A DNA stretch of 19,782 nt from Thermoplasmata archaeon (GTDB lineage Archaea; Thermoplasmatota; Thermoplasmata; Thermoplasmatales; Thermoplasmataceae). Both the position numbers and the translations under genes were made by a program. Shown piece by piece: positions 8,136 through 14,775 of the stretch. The notes beneath the pieces were generated by a model, which was given only the letters and a program-made list of their open reading frames with translations, had not been told where the DNA came from and did no database searches. The first letter of the stretch is position 1. Every line of letters begins with the position of its first letter. The stretch lies in assembly GCA_021806345.1 (NCBI GenBank), contig JAJZXP010000411.1, positions 1-19,782 on the forward strand. Direction: 5' to 3'.

Positions 8136-8484
8136 AAATCATGCCGCTCTTGATTGTTACTGTCTCTCCTTCAACTAAAGTTCCCTCACGGTGATCTTTC
8201 AGACCGTGGCTATACTGCACTGTGAATATTTTAGTAGGCTTATGAGGCGGCGGAAATGCCAGATCAACTACTTGCGTATAACTAATACTGTCTTCATCCC
8301 AAGCGTTGCCGGCAAAACTGGTGAAAACTAGGACTTTAGGGCGAGAAAGCGAAGTGGGCCGCGAAGCATGGGAAGAAATAAAATTAGACAAGATTATGGC
8401 AAACACTGGTGAAGTGATAAACACACCATTAGGAGCGATATTGAAGACAAGCAACAAGTTAATCAAACAAATGGTATGGGGCAT
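8107..8484 (-). CDS. Ubiquitin-like protein of the multi-ubiquitin type, single domain
   Basis: The last 75 or so residues look like one repeat of the multi-ubiquitin family: strand KVLVFTSFAGNAW, then SISYTQVVDLAFPPP, IFTVQY, EGTLVEGETVTIKSGMIF and the ending DVTSTDKS. There is no C-terminal Gly-Gly. Bacterial relatives often carry several tandem copies; only one is encoded here. The start is uncertain. ATG 8484 has GAGG eight bases upstream and gives 125 residues, but its first 40 residues are hydrophobic (ICLINLLLVFNI). A TTG at 8391 gives 94 residues with a short polar tail before the fold. The 3' end overlaps the E1-like start by 29 nt. Its job is inferred from this coupling: the substrate of the E1-like enzyme. 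Confidence 0.75.
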   Translation of the reverse strand: MPHTICLINLLLVFNIAPNGVFITSPVFAIILSNFISSHASRPTSLSRPKVLVFTSFAGNAWDEDSISYTQVVDLAFPPPHKPTKIFTVQYSHGLKDHREGTLVEGETVTIKSGMIFDVTSTDKS

Positions 8485-8552
8485 TTTTAACGCCTCATAT
8501 TTTTTTGAAATCGCTGTTGCATGTGTTTGCTGAGTCCAAACTTGGAACCCGT

Positions 8553-8561
8553 TATTATAAA
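8553..8561 (-). promoter_or_regulatory. TATA box before the ubiquitin-like/E1 operon
   Basis: The minus strand reads TTTATAATA just after the stop of the nuclease-like gene. Transcription would begin near 8530, about 47 nt before the SD-linked ATG at 8484. It suggests that the ubl-E1-DUF6527 genes have a promoter of their own even though the nuclease gene lies upstream on the same strand. Confidence 0.4.
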
Positions 8562-8574
8562 TCTGCCTTTAAAT

Positions 8575-9429
8575 TTAGGAGTTTATGTTCCCTTCAAGGA
8601 GATTATTTTTCACCTGATCATAATTCGGGTTATCTCGCACATAATCTGCCCCAATTTTCCACAAATAACCGTACCTTGAAAAATATAAACCAATATTTTC
8701 AATTTTGGGGAAACTCCTATCCCTGTGGTGCGCCTCGTCAGCAAGCATTAGGTAACCCACCAACTGGGACCATAAATATTCATCTAGCTTCATTTCCTTG
8801 GTGGTCTTAATGTCGATCATTGTGTTATCCATAATGAGATCAACATCCGCTCCACCCACTATTCCCGAAACCTCCCCAAAATTTGGATCAAGCAAAATAT
8901 TTGTTGCTGAGTTCTTAAATTCATTTGGAGTCAGATTGTAAAGGGCTCTCATATCCTCTATATCAAGAGGATCCACATTTCTATCTATATCATCATAGAA
9001 TCCTGCCCTAAAGATCACATCCATTCGTGCGAATTTGATAGTCGTTTCCAAAAAGCTGTTCTTGAGAATTCCATCCGCAATAAATGCAGCACGCGCCTCA
9101 CGATACTTTTTTGCTACGGATACCATAGAGAAGAGTTCCTTTTCACCTATTCTCTGATTCTTAGCTTGATAGTAGCCTTCCGCCATAATGTGTCCTTGCA
9201 CCTTAGCCATGCTCGCTTCTGCCACAAATTCAGTTTCCATTGACTCAGGATGAACACGCTTGAGTTCAGAACGGAGAAGGTAATCGAAGGCCGTTCCCAT
9301 GAGAGAGAAGTTTTTGGTTTTTGGGCAGGCTACGCAATTCTGTGAGGGTTTGAACTTATCACGTGGAATGGGAATATTAGCGGTCACAATCTTTGAGAAA
9401 CCACCTTTCATTATTGATGTCAGGCTCAT
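8575..9429 (-). CDS. PD-(D/E)XK nuclease-like protein upstream of the ubiquitin-like genes
   Basis: This 284-residue protein carries a RecB-type nuclease signature: an N-terminal MGTAFDYLLR (residues 44-53, like the 'G..fH..le' helix), GGADVDLI with D195/D197, MIDIKTT with D206 and K208, and SQLVGYLML giving the QxxxY motif at Q222-Y226. These are the metal-binding and catalytic residues of Cas4/AddB-like nucleases. Only two cysteines (C32, C35) are present, so a Cas4-like iron-sulfur cluster is unlikely; the CVACP pair may bind metal with another partner. The start is firm: GGAGGA at 9435-9440, five bases before the ATG at 9429, with a TATA element at 9474-9482. Placement suggests a DNA-acting effector linked to the conjugation genes, but it may only be a neighbour. 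Confidence 0.7.
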   Translation of the reverse strand: MSLTSIMKGGFSKIVTANIPIPRDKFKPSQNCVACPKTKNFSLMGTAFDYLLRSELKRVHPESMETEFVAEASMAKVQGHIMAEGYYQAKNQRIGEKELFSMVSVAKKYREARAAFIADGILKNSFLETTIKFARMDVIFRAGFYDDIDRNVDPLDIEDMRALYNLTPNEFKNSATNILLDPNFGEVSGIVGGADVDLIMDNTMIDIKTTKEMKLDEYLWSQLVGYLMLADEAHHRDRSFPKIENIGLYFSRYGYLWKIGADYVRDNPNYDQVKNNLLEGNINS

Positions 9430-9473
9430 AAGAATCCTCCAAACGGCTCGGTAATAAATGCTATGAATTCAAA

Positions 9474-9482
9474 GTATTTAAA
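9474..9482 (-). promoter_or_regulatory. TATA box of the nuclease-like gene
   Basis: The minus strand reads TTTAAATAC. A transcript starting near 9450 would carry the GGAGGA Shine-Dalgarno site at 9435-9440. The element is part of a divergent promoter region shared with the ParB-like gene. Confidence 0.5.
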
Positions 9483-9556
9483 CAAGCTGGTAGTTCTCTA
9501 GTTGAAAAATCTCTTTACCATATGTTTCTAAACCGATGTGTACTTGCAAACCAACC

Positions 9557-9566
9557 CTTAAATAAT
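9557..9566 (+). promoter_or_regulatory. TATA box setting a leaderless start for the ParB-like gene
   Basis: CTTAAATAAT is centred about 25 nt before the ATG at 9586. Because no Shine-Dalgarno site precedes that ATG, the spacing supports a leaderless transcript beginning at or next to it, rather than the upstream in-frame ATGs at 9565 and 9568, which lie at or just after the box. Confidence 0.55.
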
Positions 9567-9585
9567 GATGCCACAATGTACTTTT

Positions 9586-10353
9586 ATGGAAGTCAAAGAT
9601 ATTGAAATGTCAAAAATAGTTGTATCTAAGCAGAATGCCAGAAAAGACCTGAGCGCCGGTAACGAGGAGGCAAATTTAGATGATTTAGCCAATAGTATCA
9701 AGGAAAAAGGCATGCTTAGCCCCATAACAGTAGTTCAAAAGGGAGACCTATACGAATTGATCGTAGGTCAGAGAAGATATCTTGCTTGCAAGAGACTGGG
9801 CTATCAGAAAATCGCAGCAATAATAAGGGATGAAACGGATGACACAGATTATCTTGCAATATCATTGATCGAGAATATCCATCGATCCGACATGTCTCCA
9901 ATAGATAAGGCGAGGGCTTACCACTCTTTGTTTGACAAGTACAGCGACTATGACAGGGTTTCAAAGGAAACGGGAGTATCTACTGCAACAATTAGGAAGT
10001 ATGTGAAACTGCTCGATCTCGCTCCTCAGTTACAAGACAGACTCAGCACTTCGGAAGGTGTCGTAGGAATTGATGCAATGTCCCGTTTGTCATCAACCTT
10101 TAACTCTACAGAAGATCAACTCAAAGTTTTCGACAGTGTTAGAGGTTTTACTGGGAAGATGCAGGCGGAAATCATCAAGAGGAGTGACGGCGATATTTCT
10201 AAAGTACCAGAACTTGTCGAGCGAGCAATGCAGGGAGAGTTTAACGTTTCAATGTGCCATTTCGGCTTCTGTGATCATATGTCAGATAAGCTTAAAGAAA
10301 AGATTGGTGGACTCCTTGAACAGGGAAAAAGTCTTGACCAATTGTTGGCATAG
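9586..10353 (+). CDS. ParB/Spo0J-family protein (ParB nuclease-fold domain plus HTH)
   Basis: The 255-residue protein has the ParB N-terminal fold: SKIVVSKQNARKDL, LANSIKEKGMLSPITVV, the GQRRYLACKRLG box, and LIENIHRSDMSPIDKARAY (the ParB box preceding the HTH). The HTH follows in RVSKETGVSTATIRKYVKLL. Family members bind parS-like sites and, in chromosome partitioning ParBs, bind CTP through the N-terminal fold; others are nucleases or transcription regulators. There is no ParA gene beside it, so it is an orphan and a regulatory role is possible. The C-terminal part has an unusual MCHFGFCDH cluster that might bind metal. It is divergent from the nuclease/ubiquitin-like genes with only 156 nt between, so it may control them. 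I chose start 9586 from promoter spacing; longer starts at 9565 and 9568 are unlikely. Confidence 0.85.
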   Translation: MEVKDIEMSKIVVSKQNARKDLSAGNEEANLDDLANSIKEKGMLSPITVVQKGDLYELIVGQRRYLACKRLGYQKIAAIIRDETDDTDYLAISLIENIHRSDMSPIDKARAYHSLFDKYSDYDRVSKETGVSTATIRKYVKLLDLAPQLQDRLSTSEGVVGIDAMSRLSSTFNSTEDQLKVFDSVRGFTGKMQAEIIKRSDGDISKVPELVERAMQGEFNVSMCHFGFCDHMSDKLKEKIGGLLEQGKSLDQLLA

Positions 10354-10424
10354 TTTCGGTCAGTTTTCCCTTAAACTATTAATCAAATGTTTTTTATTGT
10401 GCCACTCTTTATATTCTTCTGACG

Positions 10425-11141
10425 ATGCAGCCGAAGTATCAGGAGCTCCTTGAGTATGACGATGTAAGGAGATGGTTCGAGAATCTTAAGGCGAGGTCTA
10501 TTTTTACAGCAACAGTGGCATTAATAAATCTAGGCACTATTGTGCGCTTACCACCATGAGCCCTAAGTGAATTCTGAACAAGGCCCGGTAAAACGATAAG
10601 AATTTTAGATACGAATTCATCGATTTTGTAAGTAAACTGGATTAAGAGGGCAATGTTGGACATGCATAGTGATATTCAAGAAGATTATTCTCTTCTAGTT
10701 GAAGTTTAACGATATCCATTTGTAGTTAACCGTTGACATAGACGGTGAAAACGAAACACCGACAATCGTTAATGAAAGGATACCAAGCAAAGAGGAATTA
10801 GCCAGAATACTCAGGAAAACTACGTCAAGAGGCGAGGTAGCTATTACGATAATGATATTCTCAGGCCTAAGACCGGAATCTTTGGGAGATTACGAAGGAA
10901 CAGACGGCCTCAGGCTTGGTGAATATCCAATGAAATCCAGTTCGACAAGACGCCTCTTGCAGACATGAACAACGATAATTTCCAGAAGCTCCGAGGGAAT
11001 AAGGTTGCAGGAGCAATGGCAAGTAACGGTTCAAAGCAGAGATCTGTTCCAATGAATGAGATAGAAAAACTCCTCGGCAAAAGCTATGAATTCCAGATAG
11101 TACTGCCCAACGGCAAGACTATTATGAAAATGCCATTTTGA
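10425..11141 (+). pseudogene. Archaeal tyrosine integrase, heavily decayed
   Basis: Pieces of one integrase appear in order but in different frames. The N-terminus (MQPKYQELLEYDDVRRWFENL) runs from 10425 to a stop at 10557-10559. A second piece in another frame has stops inside it, with traces like NFRYEFIDFVSKLD at about 10600-10640. The core, 10726-10968, contains NERIPSKEELARIL and the catalytic-arginine region FSGLRPESLGDYEGTDGLRLG. A C-terminal piece ends at 11141 with MASNGSKQRSVPMNEIEKLL and LPNGKTIMKMPF. The part that should carry the H-x-x-R and the nucleophilic tyrosine is missing between the core and C-terminal pieces. The enzyme cannot work. It marks the former presence of an integrated element; no att repeat is visible within the window. 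Confidence 0.75.
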
Positions 11142-11160
11142 TTATTGAAATATCATAGTT

Positions 11161-11170
11161 AAGTATATAT
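11161..11170 (+). promoter_or_regulatory. TATA box of the VOC gene
   Basis: AAGTATATAT lies about 50 nt upstream of the ATG at 11218. A transcript from near 11192 would include GAAGGA at 11207-11212, a fair Shine-Dalgarno site. Confidence 0.45.
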
Positions 11171-11217
11171 ATGCAATTTTAATTTTGCTTTAATAACAAA
11201 GATACCGAAGGATAGAA

Positions 11218-11625
11218 ATGAGATTTAACGGAATGATAAATCATGTTGAAATCAATGTTTCAAATCTTTCTGATTCAAGGAAATTTTGGTCACTTTTCTT
11301 GAGTGAGTTAGGTTACGAGGAATATCAAGACTGGGAATATGGTTTCAGCTTCATCAAGGAAGGCACATACGTAGTATTTGTACAAACTTCTGAAAATTAT
11401 CTCAATCTGACATACCATAGATCCGGCACAGGCCTTAATCACATTGCCTTCTTCGTTGATGGCAGCGATAAAGTGGATTACTTCCGCAGGTTGATCAAGG
11501 ATTTCGGCCTGAATGAATTATATACTGACAAATATCCTTATGCCGGAGGAGAGGAAAATTATACACTGTTTTTTGAAGACCCTGACAGGATTAAGGTTGA
11601 AGTGACATGGAAACCTGATTTGTGA
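11218..11625 (+). CDS. VOC superfamily (glyoxalase/dioxygenase fold) protein
   Basis: This 135-residue protein has the paired beta-alpha-beta-beta-beta layout of the VOC fold. It opens with MINHVEINVSNL, where His9 is in the usual first metal-ligand position. The second half begins GLNHIAFFVDGSDKVDYF with a His in the second-module position, and ends FFEDPDRIKVEVTW, where the Glu of KVEV is the normal last ligand. Metal binding is therefore plausible, but the substrate cannot be told: VOC proteins include glyoxalase I, antibiotic-resistance and dioxygenase enzymes. It has its own promoter and a GAAGGA ribosome site. It stands alone among pseudogenes and looks intact. Confidence 0.85.
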   Translation: MRFNGMINHVEINVSNLSDSRKFWSLFLSELGYEEYQDWEYGFSFIKEGTYVVFVQTSENYLNLTYHRSGTGLNHIAFFVDGSDKVDYFRRLIKDFGLNELYTDKYPYAGGEENYTLFFEDPDRIKVEVTWKPDL

Positions 11626-11738
11626 AATTACACAGGATGAATTTGAAGAGCTTAATGACATAGCAGGATCCTTTTCAAGCAACAGCCAAGACATGTCAGA
11701 ACAAGCTAATTTTGGCGGTCTGGTTGTGATTCATATAG

Positions 11739-11948
11739 TCCATGGAATTAACCCATGCATTCTGGCTCAACATCATAGAAACATTCTTCAGCAAGACTGC
11801 AAGATCAATGCTGAGGGGAATACGGGTGAATTCAAAGGAAGAATTGAAAGATAGGATGCTTCAATACATAAACGGGACAAACGAAGAGCCCGTCGTATTC
11901 ACATGGAAATACAAAATGGATGAGATTCCGGGAGGAATAAAAGTGTAG
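11739..11948 (+). pseudogene. IS630-family transposase, C-terminal fragment
   Basis: The peptide from the ATG at 11742 reads MELTHAFWLNIIETFFSK, then ARSMLRGIRV, SKEELKDRM and EPVVFTWKYK. This is the last part of an IS630/DDE transposase, including the 'THa.WLN..E..FS' helix that carries the final catalytic glutamate. The N-terminal HTH and the first two catalytic aspartates are missing and an in-frame stop (11736-11738) lies just upstream. The 110 nt between the VOC stop and this fragment hold an open but unrecognised frame (for example ITQDEFEELNDIAGSF), perhaps another gene scrap. Confidence 0.8.
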
Positions 11949-11972
11949 TGTTGTAAGTGTATTAAGGAAACA

Positions 11973-12107
11973 TTATACTAGAACGATATTTTTTATATTG
12001 TTCTTCGATGATGTAATCATATCGACAGCGAGTTGGATGTCTACCTGCTTTTGTTCACGACTGTATTGAGAAGTGCTGTTCTGCCAGATCCGATGTTTTC
12101 TATACAT
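11973..12107 (-). pseudogene. NYN (LabA/DUF88) RNase-domain remnant
   Basis: A 44-residue minus-strand frame contains REQKQVDIQLAVDMI, the signature of the central part of NYN ribonuclease domains ('kg.Dv.LavD..'), where the aspartates bind metal. It then runs NNIKNIVLV and stops exactly where family members continue with SGDSDF. The preceding residues do not look like a normal NYN N-terminus. This is a scrap of a gene cut on both sides. The 110-residue-plus domain cannot fold from this piece. Confidence 0.55.
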
Positions 12108-12124
12108 GAGGAGTCTTAAGATAT

Positions 12125-12149
12125 AGAAACACTTCCTTCCTGTGTTTCT
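12125..12149. repeat. Inverted repeat (8-bp stem, 9-nt loop)
   Basis: AGAAACAC at 12125-12132 pairs with GTGTTTCT at 12142-12149 around a pyrimidine-rich loop. It sits in the 184-nt gap between the NYN remnant and the nuclease gene, where no gene is seen. It could be a transcript end or the trace of an insertion-sequence end. Confidence 0.4.
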
Positions 12150-12291
12150 TTATGAATTTTATAAAATATCACATTATTTTATTCTCTCAGTACATATGTT
12201 AGATCATGTACTTCATTGTATCAGTGTTCTCTTTTTCACTCTTTCCTTCTATCGTTCTTAATATGACAACTAGGGGAAAATATATTATTTA

Positions 12292-13950
12292 TCAATGACC
12301 GTATTTATCTCTCAATGAATTGTAAACAACCTCCAACAAGAGTAAGTCGTACCTATTCTTTTTCTTTATTTCGTTCAATATTTCCTTTTGTTTTCTTGAA
12401 TCATTCGCTGCCAAGCGATATTCCTCCACCAAACTTACAATATCTATTTGTTTTGGTGAGATTTCATTAAATAGTTTTGGAGATAAAGCACCAGCAACAT
12501 CGTATAACTTTTTTGTATTAGTTCTCAGTGATAATCCTCTTAAAATGATACGAGAAACATCTACTTCATTGCTAACGAAATTCTTTTCTTCTTCCTGCTC
12601 GTTTTCACTAAATAGGTTATTTATGAAGTTTTTATCAGTATTTCCATACGCAGCAAAAATGGCTCCTTCTGTTAATTTACTTTTAACAAAATCAAGGACT
12701 TTATTCCTCTGAGAATCGTCAAATTGTATTATTTCTCCTTTATTCAAAAATCCATATAGTATGGGATCCTTATCTATGAACTCTATGTCGTAAAAAATAA
12801 AGTTTTCTCGAAGAATTTGGTTTAATAAATTTCTGTTTACATACGTTTCACCATTACTAATAGCCCATTTACAAAGGGCTTGTTCAAATATAACTTTGGA
12901 TAGGCCATTTTGTATATTTGGAACTGTTTTCTTTAGTAATGTAATGTTAACATCTTTTGCACTTTTTGCACCCATTTCATATATTTTCACTATATTTGAT
13001 AAGGAAAAACCAAAGATACGTAGCTCAGACAAGTCCTTGAATGAATTCGCAAAATCTTCGCCATATTCGTTAAAAGCATTTTCAATATATTTGTAGGAGC
13101 TTTGTCCCCATATTTCATCTTTGGACATGCTTAATAGAAGGTTAGACTTCTTGTAGAATTGTAACTGTAATTTAACTGCTTCGCTTATGTCTTTTAGTGC
13201 TTTTGAATAATCTGTCTCTCCTTCCGTAGTAAAGCGTTTATCTCTGCAGTAAAAGACACATCTCCATTTTTTTACTCCCAATAATGCAGCGTAAATATTA
13301 GCTTGTGTTTCTTTTGCTTCTTGTATACCTCTTTTTACAACAAAGTTACTCGTTCTATTTCTGTTTGTAACCTCTATCACACCAATATCATCGGAAACAC
13401 CGTCAGGAAAACCAACTAATATAATCAGTAAATCTTCAGTAATACCAAGTGTTATATTAGTAAAAATAGCAACAATGCCTAAACTTAAACTTCCTTTGGT
13501 TTCTTTTAACTCTAATTCTTTCCACTGAGGTAATCCTATTGGATTTATATTTTCATAGTTTATTCTTCCTAAGTTCTGTATTCCTATTACTTTTTCATCA
13601 GGATGTATAAATTCTAATGATGATTTGCTATCATCTAACACATCTATAGCACGCATAAAGTATCCTCGTTCTGTTTTTGCCTGAGAGTATGGCGCATATT
13701 CTCTATTCTCTTTCACAAGACCAATATCTGCACAGCCAAGTGTTATAAAATGAGGTTTTCTTTTCATATATTGGTCTATACTCTTAAAATCCAGTAAAAT
13801 CGATTTTACTAGATATTTAGCTTTGTTGCAATTGATCCTTGGACTATTTAATAAGTCCCAATCCTGATCTTCAAAGGCTACTATATTAAAAACAGAATCC
13901 TTACCAGTATGTAAGTCGACAAACTGAATTTTTCTCCCTGTTTGTTTCAT
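12292..13950 (-). CDS. RecB-like nuclease fused to HhH and RNase H-like exonuclease domain (TM0106/YprB type)
   Basis: The 552 residues fit the plan of TM0106-like predicted nucleases. Residues about 170-235 look like a RecB-type PD-(D/E)XK core: FPDGVSDDIG with D183, VIEVTN with E193, and TQANIYAALLG giving QxxxY at Q216-Y220. The lysine normally following the Glu (E-x-K) is Thr195, so this site may be weak or inactive. Residues about 305-350 resemble a helix-hairpin-helix part. The C-terminal domain shows a DEDD exonuclease order: FIFYDIEF with D388 and E390, AAYGNTDKNFI with D439, and NRYDLLLLEVV with D535. Such proteins are thought to process nucleic acids in repair or defence. Coding is A/T-rich (about 30-35% GC in hand-counted lines), lower than the restriction genes. 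No clear Shine-Dalgarno site precedes ATG 13950. Confidence 0.6.
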   Translation of the reverse strand: MKQTGRKIQFVDLHTGKDSVFNIVAFEDQDWDLLNSPRINCNKAKYLVKSILLDFKSIDQYMKRKPHFITLGCADIGLVKENREYAPYSQAKTERGYFMRAIDVLDDSKSSLEFIHPDEKVIGIQNLGRINYENINPIGLPQWKELELKETKGSLSLGIVAIFTNITLGITEDLLIILVGFPDGVSDDIGVIEVTNRNRTSNFVVKRGIQEAKETQANIYAALLGVKKWRCVFYCRDKRFTTEGETDYSKALKDISEAVKLQLQFYKKSNLLLSMSKDEIWGQSSYKYIENAFNEYGEDFANSFKDLSELRIFGFSLSNIVKIYEMGAKSAKDVNITLLKKTVPNIQNGLSKVIFEQALCKWAISNGETYVNRNLLNQILRENFIFYDIEFIDKDPILYGFLNKGEIIQFDDSQRNKVLDFVKSKLTEGAIFAAYGNTDKNFINNLFSENEQEEEKNFVSNEVDVSRIILRGLSLRTNTKKLYDVAGALSPKLFNEISPKQIDIVSLVEEYRLAANDSRKQKEILNEIKKKNRYDLLLLEVVYNSLRDKYGH

Positions 13951-14006
13951 ACGTTTCTACCAATACTTAAACATAATCTGGTAGTTATTAGTTTCTATAT
14001 TATTTT

Positions 14007-14186
14007 ATGATCCATGACTCTAAAGAACACAAGGAAACGTCTAGGATCTTTCGTGAGGTTTCGCAAAACTTACGCATACAGTTAATATATTTTGAAAAAT
14101 GGTCTCTGTATAGTTCGTTTTTTTGCTCAGCTGATCGGGAACTTAATGCAACAGCTAGGAAATTAGGTATTGAAACTGTACTATAA
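14007..14186 (+). pseudogene. PIN-domain (VapC-like) C-terminal remnant
   Basis: A 59-codon frame from ATG 14007 ends FFCSADRELNATARKLGIETVL. This is the usual last strand-helix-strand of PIN toxins, in which the aspartate of 'SAD.eL' is a metal ligand. The rest (MIHDSKEHKETSRIF) does not carry the expected N-terminal 'DTs' aspartate, and at 59 residues it is under half of a normal VapC. The middle of the domain must be deleted. No antitoxin gene is beside it. It is best read as a dead toxin scrap in the gap between the nuclease and the CARF gene. Confidence 0.5.
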
Positions 14187-14357
14187 GTATCATGATGTGC
14201 TTTTATTTTGCACTCATGAAGCTTCAGATTATGAATAAGTATCGATATTCGCCGTTGATCTGCTTCCTTTATTCATTAGACAGTTATAAAAGAGATAATA
14301 TATATGGAGATGGATCAGAGAGTATCTTGATAGATCCCAATGAAAGAGGTAAAGAAT

Positions 14358-14486
14358 ATGCTTGGTAAATTCACCATTGAAGAAAAGGAACAGATTGTCT
14401 TTGAATCATTCACTGCAATGAATATTCCAAGATCCACAATATATCACAAGAGAAGTGAATTAACATACACTAGTAAACTGTCCTGA
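14358..14486 (+). pseudogene. Short HTH transposase-like fragment
   Basis: A 42-codon frame, MLGKFTIEEKEQIVFESF then AMNIPRSTIYHKRSEL, resembles the N-terminal HTH of IS3/IS481-like transposases, in which 'R.t.Y...' closes the recognition helix, but it appears to have lost residues in the middle. GAGGT lies seven bases before ATG 14358, favouring it over an ATG at 14340, and TATA-like sequence lies near 14283-14303. With no catalytic domain it is a scrap, though a tiny regulator cannot be excluded. Confidence 0.4.
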
Positions 14487-14526
14487 TTCCAGAAGTCAAG
14501 TCTACCGTTATGATATCGTCTAAATC

Positions 14527-14775
14527 TTACTTATCGATAATATCTACGACCTTTGTCGAGATGTCCACTATATTAAATTTCGATACTTCTACTGTTTCAA
14601 CGCTTAGCACCTTGCCAATGGAGTCTGAAATAACCCGCAAGGATTTCTTCCGTACTTCATCCATTTGGTCGTCAATAATGAGTATGAGTTCATTCACTCC
14701 AGGGTGTGTCACTACCCTGAATACTGGTTCAACTTCATACATTGTAGCAATCAAAACTTTTCTTTTTGATGCCAT
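14527..14775 (-). pseudogene. Csa3-like CARF domain, truncated before the HTH
   Basis: From ATG 14775 the 82 residues run KRKVLIATMYEVEPVFRV, HPGVNELILIIDD, then VRKKSLRVISDSIG and KFNIVDISTKVVDIIDK. This strand-helix pattern resembles the N-terminal half of Csa3-type CARF proteins ('kvLiaTlYt.epv....t..g...liLl.de'), CRISPR-linked sensors of cyclic nucleotides that carry a C-terminal winged-helix DNA-binding domain. A stop at 14527 ends the protein before the second half of the CARF fold and the HTH, and the next sequence is a transposase scrap. It probably lost its 3' part by insertion or deletion. An earlier in-frame ATG at 14862 adds 29 unrelated residues and is less likely. No CRISPR array or cas genes are seen. 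Confidence 0.5.

Noticed and set aside
8306..8533. Plus-strand 75-codon frame (MANTGEVINTPLGAIL within it) opposite the Ubl leader
   Set aside because: It needs a TTG start, has no promoter or ribosome site, and runs antisense across the Ubl start, where the minus strand has clear Ubl-like sequence. No family is recognised.
171..11141. tRNA-Arg as the attachment site of the element bearing the decayed integrase
   Set aside because: Integration at a tRNA 3' end would place the element to the left of 171, and no second copy of the tRNA 3' end is visible to the right.
12047..12110. P-loop-like peptide (GSGRTALLNTVVN) in the minus-strand frame next to the NYN remnant
   Set aside because: Only about 24 codons are open and no other ATPase motif follows, so chance is the simpler reading, although it could be a scrap of an ATPase gene.
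14192..14368. Open plus-strand frame of about 58 codons starting MMCFYFALMK
   Set aside because: It crosses the TATA-like region near 14285-14300, shows no known motif and has no ribosome site.
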